Part shown: piece after piece, positions 7,848 through 15,519 of the stretch
How positions within the stretch are numbered: the first letter of the stretch is position 1
Layout of the letters: each line of letters opens with the position of its first letter
Source: Chitinophagales bacterium
GTDB lineage: Bacteria; Bacteroidota; Bacteroidia; Chitinophagales; S012-47
Assembly: GCA_015487695.1 (NCBI GenBank)
Contig: WFPF01000063.1
Span: 1-39,511, forward strand
Length of the DNA stretch: 39,511 nucleotides
Direction of reading: 5' to 3'
Translations under genes and position numbers: made by a program
Notes under the pieces: generated by a model
The model's input: the letters and a program-made list of their open reading frames with translations, nothing else
The model's database searches: none
What the model was told of the DNA's origin: nothing

Positions 7848-9107
7848 ATGAAATATCTCATTCGATCTGCCCGCATCATGGATCCGGATTCGCCATTGCA
7901 CCGGAAAGTTCGGGATATTCTGATTGAAGGAAAGCACATCGCCAAAATCGGGCAAAACCTGGAAGCAGCGGGTGCCCGGGAAATTCAGTTCTCCAATCTT
8001 CATCTTTCTCCGGGTTGGTTTGACCTTTATGCCAATTTCTGCGAACCGGGCTACGAGCACCGGGAGGAGATACGTACCGGCCTGAATGCGGCCGCAGCAG
8101 GCGGATTTACGGGCGTCCTGATCCGTCCGGACACGAATCCGGCCCTGCACAGTAAAAGCGAAATAGAATTTGTAATTAACAAAGCCCGTGGGCATGCCGT
8201 CTCGCTGTATCCCATGGGTGCCCTCACACGCGACACGGCCGGAGCCGAATTGACGGAGATGATTGACCTGCACCATGCCGGTGCAGTCGCTTTCTCAAAT
8301 GGAGAGAAATGCCTTGAAAGCAACGGCTTGCTTCTCCGCTCGCTACAGTATGTACAGGCTTTTGACGGCATTCTGATTTACCGCCCCCTGATGAAAAAGC
8401 TGGCAGACGGGCCGGTTCACGAAAGCCGGATCAGTGCCATGCTGGGGATGAAAGGCAGCCCGGCCCTGGCCGAAGAACTTGCCGTCAATGAAGCCATCGA
8501 ACTGGCCCGCTACACGGGAGCCCGCATTCATCTTGTGAAAATATCCACGGCCGGCAGTGTTTCACTCATTCGTAAGGCCAAAAAAGAAGGACTGCGCATC
8601 ACGGCCTCCGTATCGGCCCATCATCTTTTGCTGGATGAAGCGTCTCTTCTCTCATTTGATGAGAATTACAAGGTTTCGCCTCCTCTTCGGGGAAAGAAAG
8701 ATGTAAAGGCACTGCGAAAGGCCCTGCTTGATGGAGTGATTGATGCCGTGGTCAGCGATCACGAGCCGCTCGATCCCGAGTCCAAGCAAAGGGAGTTTGA
8801 GTTTGCCGCCCCCGGAATGGCAGGTATTGAGACCTGCTTCCCGTTGGCACTGGCAGCCCTGCCCGGGCATATAGATTCACTGCTTGGCGCATTCATCCGC
8901 GGACCGAGGCAGGTGCTCGGAATGGAGCATCCCGCAATAGAAGAGGGAGCCGTTGCAGAGCTGACGCTCTTTGACCCGGAGCTGGAATGGGTGCCCTCCG
9001 AACATCCCAGGCACTCCAAAGCAATTAATCATCCTTTGCTCAATACCAGGCTGAAAGGAAAAACTTTAGCTATTTTTAGCCATGCGCAATATGTGTTAAG
9101 CGCATAG
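7848..9107 (+). CDS. dihydroorotase-like protein, probably non-catalytic
   Basis: Amidohydrolase-fold protein of 419 residues, collinear with type I dihydroorotase (pyrimidine synthesis, carbamoyl-aspartate to dihydroorotate). The family scaffold is clear: 'FCEPGYEHREEIRTG', 'AAAAGGFTGVLIRPDTNP', 'YKVSPPLRGKKDVKAL', 'APGMAGIETCFPLAL' and a C-terminal 'GAVAELTLFDPE'. By-eye alignment suggests the metal site is gone: the D-x-H-x-H motif is D59-L-Y61-A-N63, the bridging Asp of 'FSDDG' is Asn151, the 'HCED' His is Tyr178, and the His of 'HxxHxST' is Lys231. Only the final Asp (D304 in 'SDHEP') remains. Non-catalytic dihydroorotase partners that support aspartate transcarbamoylase assembly are known in Pseudomonas (PyrC'), and I recall similar paralogues in Bacteroidota. 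A scaffold role is therefore plausible but inferred; no other pyr gene is in the window. Confidence 0.78.
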   Translation: MKYLIRSARIMDPDSPLHRKVRDILIEGKHIAKIGQNLEAAGAREIQFSNLHLSPGWFDLYANFCEPGYEHREEIRTGLNAAAAGGFTGVLIRPDTNPALHSKSEIEFVINKARGHAVSLYPMGALTRDTAGAELTEMIDLHHAGAVAFSNGEKCLESNGLLLRSLQYVQAFDGILIYRPLMKKLADGPVHESRISAMLGMKGSPALAEELAVNEAIELARYTGARIHLVKISTAGSVSLIRKAKKEGLRITASVSAHHLLLDEASLLSFDENYKVSPPLRGKKDVKALRKALLDGVIDAVVSDHEPLDPESKQREFEFAAPGMAGIETCFPLALAALPGHIDSLLGAFIRGPRQVLGMEHPAIEEGAVAELTLFDPELEWVPSEHPRHSKAINHPLLNTRLKGKTLAIFSHAQYVLSA

Positions 9108-9121
9108 GCGCCACATATTGC
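9086..9121 (+). other. hairpin spanning the stop codon of the dihydroorotase-like gene
   Basis: A perfect 10-bp inverted repeat (GCAATATGTG at 9086-9095, CACATATTGC at 9112-9121) encloses 16 bases. Inside it GCGC at 9100-9103 can pair with GCGC at 9108-9111, leaving a four-base loop that overlaps the TAG stop. No T-run follows, so it is not a standard intrinsic terminator. It may protect the 3' end or partly separate this gene from the downstream DUF4199 operon. Confidence 0.45.
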
Positions 9122-9152
9122 AGCGTCATTATTAACCCAAAACAAGTTAGTT

Positions 9153-9695
9153 ATGGAAGAAATGGAAAATTACAATGAAGCCCCGGAGATTAAAGCAAGT
9201 GCTTTTAGTACAGCTCTTTATTATGGATTGATCGGAGGGGTAATTCTTTCCATCTGGTCGGTTATTGCATATATGACCAACCTACAGGAATCGGCAGGCT
9301 GGCTTAATACCATTGTCAGCATTGTCATATTTATTGCGGTTATTATGATGGCCACCAAAGCACATCGCGACAATAAGCTGGGCGGAGTTATGAGCTTTGG
9401 AAAAGGCTTTTCAGTGGGCTTTCTTACCGTTTTGATTATGGCAGCCATCGGAGCTGTATTTACGATTGTTTATTTGCAGTTTATTGATCCGGGTGTCATG
9501 CAGGAGGCCGAAAGACAGATGGAACAACAAATGGCTGAAAGGGATATGAGCAGGGAAGAAATGGAGCAGGCTTTGAAAGTCGGCAGGATGTTTATACAAC
9601 CCGGAGTGATGGCTTTAATGGGTTTTGTATTTAATTTGATTCTGGGAGCAGTGGTTTCACTTATCTCAGCAGCTATATACCAAAGACAAAGTTAA
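9153..9695 (+). CDS. DUF4199 family membrane protein
   Basis: Small integral membrane protein of 180 residues, matching the DUF4199 layout common in Bacteroidota. Four hydrophobic helices lie at about residues 22-45, 50-70, 85-110 and 148-175. Between helices 3 and 4 is a soluble, Met/Glu-rich segment ('ERQMEQQMAERDMSREEMEQ') that likely forms a helix. The function of the family is not established. The stop and the next gene's start share one base (TAATG), so it is translationally coupled to a membrane-associated GT2 enzyme. In Bacteroidota DUF4199 genes commonly sit next to this GT2 type, as I recall, which suggests an accessory role in lipid-linked sugar metabolism; that is inference. Confidence 0.8.
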   Translation: MEEMENYNEAPEIKASAFSTALYYGLIGGVILSIWSVIAYMTNLQESAGWLNTIVSIVIFIAVIMMATKAHRDNKLGGVMSFGKGFSVGFLTVLIMAAIGAVFTIVYLQFIDPGVMQEAERQMEQQMAERDMSREEMEQALKVGRMFIQPGVMALMGFVFNLILGAVVSLISAAIYQRQS

Positions 9696-10645
9696 TGAGC
9701 GTAGACATATCGGTGATCGTCCCTCTCTACAATGAGGAAGAGTCACTGCCGGAACTGATGGAATGGATTGACCGGGTCATGCAGCAACACGGCTACCGTT
9801 ATGAAGTCATTATGGTGGATGACGGCAGCAGCGACCGTTCGTGGCAGGTCGTCCGTGAGCTGGCTTCGAAGTATCCGCATCTGAAAGGCATTAAGTTCAG
9901 GCGCAACTACGGAAAAAGTGCGGCATTGAACGAAGGATTCAGGCATGCACGCGGCAAGGTGGTCATCACCATGGATGCCGACCTGCAGGACAGCCCTGAC
10001 GAAATTCCCGGGCTCTACCGGATGATCGTGGAGGAAGGCTACGACCTCGTGTCGGGCTGGAAGAAAAAACGCCACGATCCGCTTTCGAAAACCATTCCTT
10101 CGCGTTTCTTCAATAAGGTAACCCAACTGATGTCGGGCATTAAGCTGCACGATTTCAATTGCGGCCTCAAGGCCTATCGCAGCGAAGTGGTAAAAGCCAT
10201 TGAGGTTTATGGCGAGATGCATCGCTATATTCCGGTTATTTCAAAAAAAGCGGGTTTTGGGCGAATCGGGGAAAAAGTAGTCGAACACCGTGCCCGGAAA
10301 TACGGCACCACCAAGTTTGGCCTCGAACGCTTTCTCAATGGATTTCTCGACCTCCTTTCCATCTCTTTTATCAGCCGCTTTGGCAAGCGCCCCATGCATT
10401 TCTTCGGAGCCATGGGCACGCTGACCTTCTTCGTAGGATTTGTAATCCTGCTTTATCTCGTCATATTGAAATACCTGCAAAACGAAACGGGGATGACCGA
10501 GCGCCCCGTCTTTTATCTGGGCTTGCTCACCGTGGTCATCGGCACACAGCTTTTCCTTACGGGATTTGTGGCAGAACTCGTTTCGCGCAGTGCAGCCGAT
10601 AAAGACCGCTACCTGATCGAAGAGAGAATAGGAGACGATGAGTAA
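9695..10645 (+). CDS. GT2 glycosyltransferase, polyprenyl-phosphate sugar transferase type
   Basis: Membrane-anchored family 2 glycosyltransferase of 316 residues. The catalytic domain (1-225) shows 'VPLYNEEESLPEL', the nucleotide-sugar 'MVDDGSSDRS' and the metal-binding 'MDADLQDSPDEIP'. 'GLKAYR' and 'HRYIPVI' further on are typical of the DPM1/GtrB/ArnC-like branch that moves a sugar onto polyprenyl phosphate. Two C-terminal helices (about 230-257 and 268-292) match the usual anchor. It begins one base inside the DUF4199 stop and overlaps the following GT4 gene by eight bases, so it belongs to a tightly coupled operon. The sugar is unknown; mannose, glucose or an amino sugar are all possible. 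Confidence 0.88.
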   Translation: MSVDISVIVPLYNEEESLPELMEWIDRVMQQHGYRYEVIMVDDGSSDRSWQVVRELASKYPHLKGIKFRRNYGKSAALNEGFRHARGKVVITMDADLQDSPDEIPGLYRMIVEEGYDLVSGWKKKRHDPLSKTIPSRFFNKVTQLMSGIKLHDFNCGLKAYRSEVVKAIEVYGEMHRYIPVISKKAGFGRIGEKVVEHRARKYGTTKFGLERFLNGFLDLLSISFISRFGKRPMHFFGAMGTLTFFVGFVILLYLVILKYLQNETGMTERPVFYLGLLTVVIGTQLFLTGFVAELVSRSAADKDRYLIEERIGDDE

Positions 10646-11786
10646 AATTGTATTGCTCGGTCCGGCCCATCCGCTGCGTGGCGGACTGGCCAACTTCAAT
10701 GAAAGCCTGGCGAAGGCCTTGCAGGATCGCGGCCATGAGGTCCGGATTATCACTTTCTCATTGCAGTATCCTGGATTTCTCTTTCCCGGCAAAAGCCAAT
10801 ACGGCCGGGGCAAAGCACCCCTGCATCTCCCGATTGAAATTGCGATCAACTCCGTCAACCCTTTCAACTGGATAGCTGTAGGCCGAAGGCTGCGAAAAGA
10901 AAAGCCGGACCTCATCATTCCCTCATTCTGGCTGCCGTTTATGGGCCCGTCTCTGGGGATCATCTCGGCACTGGCACGGAAAAACCGGCACAGCCTGAGC
11001 ATTGCGCTGGTCCACAACCTCATACCGCACGAGTCGAGGCCGGGCGATCGCATTTTTACCAAACTCTTTACCCGCAGCATGGATGGATTTGTAGCCCTGT
11101 CGCAAGAAGTACTGAAGGACATAAAAACCTTTCAGCCGGGCCGGGCAGTCGCCTGGAATCCGCATCCGATCTATGACCACTTTGGCCCGCGAATTCCCCG
11201 TGAGGAAGCCCTCAGGCTCCTCTCCCTGCCAGCGGATAAAAAATATTTGCTCTTTTTCGGATTTATCCGCCATTACAAGGGCCTGGATATTCTTCTGCGG
11301 GCGTTGGCCCGCGATATTCTGAAATCAAGGGATGATATCCGCCTGATCGTAGCCGGTGAGTTTTACGAGGACGAGAAAAAATACCTGCAGCTGATCAGTG
11401 AGCTGGGCATTGAGGAGCAGGTCATCCTGCACACCCAATTCATACCGGACGAAGAAGTGGCACGTTATTTTTCAGCCGCCCATGCCGTGGTGCAGCCCTA
11501 TCGCAGTGCCACGCAAAGCGGGGTGACTCAGATTGCTTATCACTTTGACGTGCCCATGATTGTGAGCAATGTGGGCGGCCTGCCCGAGATCGTCCCTCAT
11601 GGCAAAGTCGGACTGGTTTGCAAGCCGGAAGAGGAAGCCCTGGCACACGCGATAGATGAAATACTGGATGAAGAGCTGCTGGAAAAATTTAGCAGGCAGA
11701 TAGTGGAGGAGAAGAAGCGCTTTTCATGGGACAAAATGGGGGAGACTTTTGAAAAATTGTATCTTTCAATAAAAGAGCAAAGATGA
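10638..11786 (+). CDS. GT4-family glycosyltransferase
   Basis: Retaining GT-B glycosyltransferase of 382 residues. The N-terminal Rossmann half starts with 'IVLLGPAHPLRGGLANFNESL', whose Gly-rich loop is the acceptor-side motif of GT4 enzymes. The C-terminal half carries 'LLFFGFIRHYKGLDILLRAL' near residue 205 and the donor-binding region 'SATQSGVTQIAYHFDVPMI' near 292, where an E-x7-E-type pair is usual but the first Glu is not obvious. No signal peptide or membrane helix is evident, so it is likely cytosolic or peripheral. It overlaps both neighbours (eight bases upstream, ATGA overlap downstream with gmhA), implying coupled translation. The likely role is in assembly of a surface polysaccharide or lipopolysaccharide core; the substrate is not known. 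Confidence 0.85.
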   Translation: MSKIVLLGPAHPLRGGLANFNESLAKALQDRGHEVRIITFSLQYPGFLFPGKSQYGRGKAPLHLPIEIAINSVNPFNWIAVGRRLRKEKPDLIIPSFWLPFMGPSLGIISALARKNRHSLSIALVHNLIPHESRPGDRIFTKLFTRSMDGFVALSQEVLKDIKTFQPGRAVAWNPHPIYDHFGPRIPREEALRLLSLPADKKYLLFFGFIRHYKGLDILLRALARDILKSRDDIRLIVAGEFYEDEKKYLQLISELGIEEQVILHTQFIPDEEVARYFSAAHAVVQPYRSATQSGVTQIAYHFDVPMIVSNVGGLPEIVPHGKVGLVCKPEEEALAHAIDEILDEELLEKFSRQIVEEKKRFSWDKMGETFEKLYLSIKEQR

Positions 11787-12364
11787 GTCGTCTTGAAAAA
11801 ATAAACAGTGCTTTGAGGGAATCGATCCGGGTTAAAGAGGCGATTTCTGAGAGCGAAATACTGACGGTACGCATTGAGCGGGCCGCCTTTCTTTTTATCG
11901 AAGCTTTCCGAAAAGGACAAAAAGTGCTCTTCTGCGGCAACGGGGGCAGTGCGGCCGATGCCCAGCATCTGGCTGCGGAACTGAGTGGCCGCTTCCGCAT
12001 GGAAAGGCGCCCCCTTCATGCCGAGGCGCTCTCGGTCAATACGTCCATTATTACAGCGGTAGGAAATGATTACGGTTTTGACAAAATCTTCGCAAGGCAG
12101 GTAGAGGGAGCCGGAAAGGAAGGGGATATTCTGGTCGCACTGAGCACATCGGGAAATTCGGAGAACATTGTCCGGGCGGTTGAAGCAGCCCTGCACAAAG
12201 GCATGCAAGTCATTGCCCTGACGGGTGAGCGCGGAGGCCGGCTCGCCTCCCTGGATACGCTGCTGATTAATGTGCCCTCTTCAGATACGGCCCGCATTCA
12301 GGAAGCACATATTACCATCGGGCACATCATCTGTGAACTGTGCGAATCCGCTCTATTTGAGTAG
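11783..12364 (+). CDS. gmhA: GmhA-like sedoheptulose-7-phosphate isomerase (SIS domain)
   Basis: SIS-domain protein of 193 residues, the usual GmhA length. GmhA converts sedoheptulose 7-phosphate to D-glycero-D-manno-heptose 7-phosphate, the first step towards nucleotide-activated heptose for lipopolysaccharide or other surface glycans. Family motifs are present: 'LFCGNGGSAADAQHLAAELSG' around residues 50-70, including the His and Glu that help bind zinc, then 'ALSTSGNSENIVRA' for phosphate binding, and 'QEAHITIGHIICELCE' at the C-terminus with the second metal-site His. It overlaps the GT4 gene by ATGA and closes the operon. A GmhB-like phosphatase, two steps later in the pathway, is encoded at 14912. 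The kinase/nucleotidyltransferase (HldE or HddA/HddC) is not in the window. A DnaA-associated DiaA role is less likely given this context. Confidence 0.87.
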   Translation: MSRLEKINSALRESIRVKEAISESEILTVRIERAAFLFIEAFRKGQKVLFCGNGGSAADAQHLAAELSGRFRMERRPLHAEALSVNTSIITAVGNDYGFDKIFARQVEGAGKEGDILVALSTSGNSENIVRAVEAALHKGMQVIALTGERGGRLASLDTLLINVPSSDTARIQEAHITIGHIICELCESALFE

Positions 12365-12377
12365 CGCCTGCGGGTAT

Positions 12378-14795
12378 TTACATTCCCATACCCTCGAATC
12401 CGCCTCCGTTGAATCCACCGTTGCGGCCCCGCCTTTTCTTCTGGTTGATCCGGTAGTTGAATGAAAGCAGGGCAATGCGGCTTCGCCACTGAAACTCATG
12501 ATAACTTGTATAACCCGGACCTTCGATATAAACTCTTCTCTTTCGGGTATTAAAGACATCCCGTACTGAAAAGACCAATGTGCCTTTGCCCTTCAATACG
12601 TCCATCGAAGCGGCAAGATCAAGCGATCCGATTCCTTTCATCCGGCCCTGTGTGGTTTCCTGGGGTCCCCGGTATCGGAAAGTGGCCTGAGTGCTCAGCT
12701 TCTTGGCAATGGTGATTTTGGTGCTTGCCCGGGTGGTCCAGGCAAAGGTGTTCCGGTCGTAGATGCGATCCTCGTAGCTGCCTTCTGTAATGACCTTATA
12801 AAAATTGAAACTGCCGTTGAAATCCCACCACGAACGGATGTCGTAGTTGACGCTCAGCTCATAGCCATAGTTCTTCTCCGTTGCCAGGTTGACCGGAAAC
12901 ATTCTTGTAAATCCGGTACTGTCGACAGTGGTTATCCGGTCAATGACATCGCTGCGATGACGGAAGTAAAAGCCCGTGACAATCGATCCTTTTTCGAGAT
13001 ACTGCAGATAATTGACCTCGAAGGAGTTGGTGAACTCGGGCCTCAGGTTGGGATTTCCCGAAAAGAAATTGCGACTGTCGCTGAAAGTGAAGAAGGGCAG
13101 CAAATACCAGAAATGCGGCCGGCTGATGCGCCTGCTGTAGCTCATTTGCAGGGTTTTTTCTTTGCTCAGTTCGTAGCCGAGAAAGAAGCTGGGAAAGAGG
13201 TTGGGGTATTGCTGTACGTTGTGTTCGTTGGTCTTGACGAGGGTAGTTGTAATGTCCGAGTATTCGGCCCTCAATCCGCCCTGAAGCGAAACTTTGCCGT
13301 ACTTGTTTCCCAGCATGACGTAGGCAGCAAAAATGTTTTCATCATATCGGAAAGTGTTGTCATAAAGAGAGAGCACTTCCCACTGTCCGTTCTTGTCCTC
13401 TTCTACCGTATAATCATTCAAAACATCCCGTGCGGACACTTTCACACCCGTCTCGAATTTTCCGTCTTTTGAAAAAGGATAGACATAGTCAAGCTGGGCC
13501 TGGAGCATGCTTCGGTTTTCGGCATTGACGCTTCGCTGAAGGATCGGGAGCGTCATGGCACCCACGCTCCGCTCGTTGTAGTTGGATTCTTCGGCATCGT
13601 CACGAAGCGAATAGCGCACATCGAATGTGAGCTTGTGTTCTTTGCTGTCAAATTGTTTGTCGAAACGGAGGTTGAACTCCACATTGTTCTCTATTTCCCG
13701 CTCATCCTCGTCCCGTATTACCGTATCCATGGTGTCGCCCGCAGCGTTCAGGTCATAATAAGTAACCGTTGAGTAATTCTTGCCATCGGCATATTGATAG
13801 GTTCCCGATAGGGTAAGTACATCTTTCGGAGTGAAAAAGAGGTCCATGCCCAGGCGTAGGGTGTTGGAGAGGTCGCCCCGGCTGTGAACCCGGTCGCGTA
13901 TGTAGCTGAAAGAGGTATCGGGCAGGTTGAAGGTTTGTGTGCTGTGGCCTCCGCCCGGAAAGCGACTGACATTGAACCCCTCACTGAGGAAGAAATTTAC
14001 TTTGGATTTGCGGTAGTTGAAGTTGAGGGCAGCCCCTTCATTGAGCGGATAGCCGGCATTGACATCAACCGAACCGTTGAAGCCCGACTGCTTTTTCTTT
14101 TTCAGAATAATATTGATAATACCAACTTCGCCTTCGGCATCATACCGGGCCGAAGGATTGGTGATGACCTCTATCTTTTCGATCATTTCGCTTCTGAGTT
14201 GCCGCAGCGACTGCGGATCTCCGCTGCGGACAATGGCGCTGGGTTTGCCGTCTACAAGGATGATCACATTGCCGCTTCCGCGCAGGCTGACGTTGCCTTC
14301 CACATCCACATTTACCGAGGGCAGGTTGTCCAGAATTTCCGAAGCACTGGTGCCTTTGGAGCTCAGGTCCTGTCCCACATTGAATACCCGCTTGTCGAGC
14401 TTCAGTTCCATTTGATTGCGTTGTCCACTGATTTGCACTTCTTCCAGATTCTGAGCACTTGCCCGCAGAGGGATATTGCCCAGGCGGAGCAGTTCATTTC
14501 CTACTTCAATGCCGCTGATCACTGTGTCGTTGAAAGATATCATGCGGATGGCCATGTAATATTTTCCGGGAGGAAGAGGGACAAAGAAGCGTCCTTCATC
14601 ATCGCTCGTGCCACCGTCCACAAGGGATGAGTCGGCTGTCTTGTAAATGGCTATGGTGGCATAGGGGATGGGGTTCTGGTATTCATCGACAATGCGCCCG
14701 GCAATAGCGCTGCGCTTCATCTTTGGATTGTCCGGCTGGGCAGCGAGCAGTGAACTGAGGGCGAGGAGTATGATCAGTATGGCACTTTTGGTCAT
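12378..14795 (-). CDS. outer-membrane beta-barrel receptor, TonB-dependent receptor-like (OMP_b-brl_3 type)
   Basis: Outer-membrane protein of about 805 residues. An N-terminal signal peptide ('MTKSAILIILLALSSLLAAQ') precedes a carboxypeptidase-regulatory-like domain (about 28-100, 'GRIVDEYQNPIPYATIAIY'). A TonB-receptor plug follows (about 115-245, with 'ILDNLPSVNVDVEGNVSLRG' and 'IEVITNPSARYDAEGEVGIIN'), then a long beta-barrel. The C-terminus is unusual-looking but common in this family: a Lys/Arg stretch then Gly/Phe repeats ending near 'GGGFEGMGM'. It probably takes up or senses a ligand at the surface; no SusD partner is adjacent and no substrate can be named. Start choice: ATG at 14795 gives the cleanest signal peptide; in-frame ATGs at 14810, 14816 and 14885 are alternatives, the last lying upstream of a predicted promoter box. 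Its 3' end is 13 bases from the convergent gmhA. Confidence 0.85.
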   Translation of the reverse strand: MTKSAILIILLALSSLLAAQPDNPKMKRSAIAGRIVDEYQNPIPYATIAIYKTADSSLVDGGTSDDEGRFFVPLPPGKYYMAIRMISFNDTVISGIEVGNELLRLGNIPLRASAQNLEEVQISGQRNQMELKLDKRVFNVGQDLSSKGTSASEILDNLPSVNVDVEGNVSLRGSGNVIILVDGKPSAIVRSGDPQSLRQLRSEMIEKIEVITNPSARYDAEGEVGIINIILKKKKQSGFNGSVDVNAGYPLNEGAALNFNYRKSKVNFFLSEGFNVSRFPGGGHSTQTFNLPDTSFSYIRDRVHSRGDLSNTLRLGMDLFFTPKDVLTLSGTYQYADGKNYSTVTYYDLNAAGDTMDTVIRDEDEREIENNVEFNLRFDKQFDSKEHKLTFDVRYSLRDDAEESNYNERSVGAMTLPILQRSVNAENRSMLQAQLDYVYPFSKDGKFETGVKVSARDVLNDYTVEEDKNGQWEVLSLYDNTFRYDENIFAAYVMLGNKYGKVSLQGGLRAEYSDITTTLVKTNEHNVQQYPNLFPSFFLGYELSKEKTLQMSYSRRISRPHFWYLLPFFTFSDSRNFFSGNPNLRPEFTNSFEVNYLQYLEKGSIVTGFYFRHRSDVIDRITTVDSTGFTRMFPVNLATEKNYGYELSVNYDIRSWWDFNGSFNFYKVITEGSYEDRIYDRNTFAWTTRASTKITIAKKLSTQATFRYRGPQETTQGRMKGIGSLDLAASMDVLKGKGTLVFSVRDVFNTRKRRVYIEGPGYTSYHEFQWRSRIALLSFNYRINQKKRRGRNGGFNGGGFEGMGM

Positions 14796-14824
14796 ATAGC
14801 TTACGTACATTTGCATTTGAGGAT

Positions 14825-14832
14825 CAAAAATA
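14825..14832 (-). promoter_or_regulatory. -7 promoter box for the outer-membrane receptor
   Basis: Minus-strand TATTTTTG matches TAnnTTTG. It predicts a start of transcription near 14818, upstream of the ATGs at 14816, 14810 and 14795 and downstream of the ATG at 14885, which argues against the longest reading. No clear -33 element. Confidence 0.35.
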
Positions 14833-14911
14833 GCTTTTAGGCTCAGGCTGCAGCTAATTTTAATGTTTTTTATGAATTGCGGCATACGAAGATTCTAAAG
14901 AAGCGCTATAA

Positions 14912-15472
14912 ATGAAAAGATTTTTATTTCTTGACAGGGATGGAGTTCTCAACAGGCGATTGACGAATGACTATGTGAAATCCCCGGAAGAGCTTGAAAT
15001 TCTCCCCGGAGTGCCGGAAGCACTGGCATCTCTGCGGCCTCATTTTGAGCGCATTCTGGTCATCAGCAATCAGCAGGGAATAGGAAAGGGGCTTATGACT
15101 GCCGCTGATCTGGAGGGCATTCATCGCGTGATGGCGAGGGAGCTGGCCGAGGCCGGAGGGCAGATAGATGACTTTATCTGCTGTCCTGACCGGGCTGAAA
15201 AAAAAGACAACTGCCGAAAGCCGTCAGCGGCTATGGCCCTGGAAGCGCGGAAAAGATACCCGGAGATACGTTTCGAAAATACCTGGATGATTGGCGACAC
15301 GGCTGGCGACATTGCGTTTGCCCGCAATCTTGGCATGCATGCGATCATGATCGGAGAAGAAGATATTCCTCCCGAACTGGAAAGTTATCACCGGGGGCGC
15401 TACCCCGAGCTCATTGATTTTGCGAGGGCATTTTTGGCAGAAGTTGACAAAAATCATAATACGCAGGCTTAA
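14912..15472 (+). CDS. gmhB: GmhB-like D-glycero-heptose-1,7-bisphosphate phosphatase (HAD family)
   Basis: HAD phosphatase of 186 residues, matching histidinol-phosphatase/GmhB length. The nucleophile motif 'FLDRDGVLNRR' gives Asp8 and Asp10. Motif II is 'LVISNQQGIGKGLM', motif III includes the Lys of 'NCRKPSAAM', and motif IV is 'MIGDTAGDIAFARN'. The zinc-loop region reads 'FICCPDRAEKKDNCRKP', with Cys residues on both sides but fewer His/Cys than the classic GmhB loop, so substrate preference is less certain. GmhB removes the C7 phosphate of heptose 1,7-bisphosphate before nucleotide activation. The gene lies divergent from the receptor and 2.5 kb from gmhA, supporting the heptose assignment. 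Start: ATG at 14912. Confidence 0.83.
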   Translation: MKRFLFLDRDGVLNRRLTNDYVKSPEELEILPGVPEALASLRPHFERILVISNQQGIGKGLMTAADLEGIHRVMARELAEAGGQIDDFICCPDRAEKKDNCRKPSAAMALEARKRYPEIRFENTWMIGDTAGDIAFARNLGMHAIMIGEEDIPPELESYHRGRYPELIDFARAFLAEVDKNHNTQA

Positions 15473-15490
15473 AAGCTTGGCTGAGCAGCG

Positions 15491-15498
15491 TATATTTG
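15491..15498 (+). promoter_or_regulatory. -7 promoter box upstream of sdhC
   Basis: TATATTTG matches TAnnTTTG and lies 21 bases upstream of the sdhC ATG at 15520. It follows the gmhB stop by 18 bases, so it could give the sdhCAB operon its own promoter. No well-spaced -33 element was found. Confidence 0.4.
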
Positions 15499-15519
15499 TT
15501 AAGTACTAAAAAAGACGAA

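Noticed and set aside
10241-11122. A 293-codon minus-strand open frame
   Set aside because: It lies across the GT2-GT4 junction, both of which have clear motifs; the antisense protein has none.
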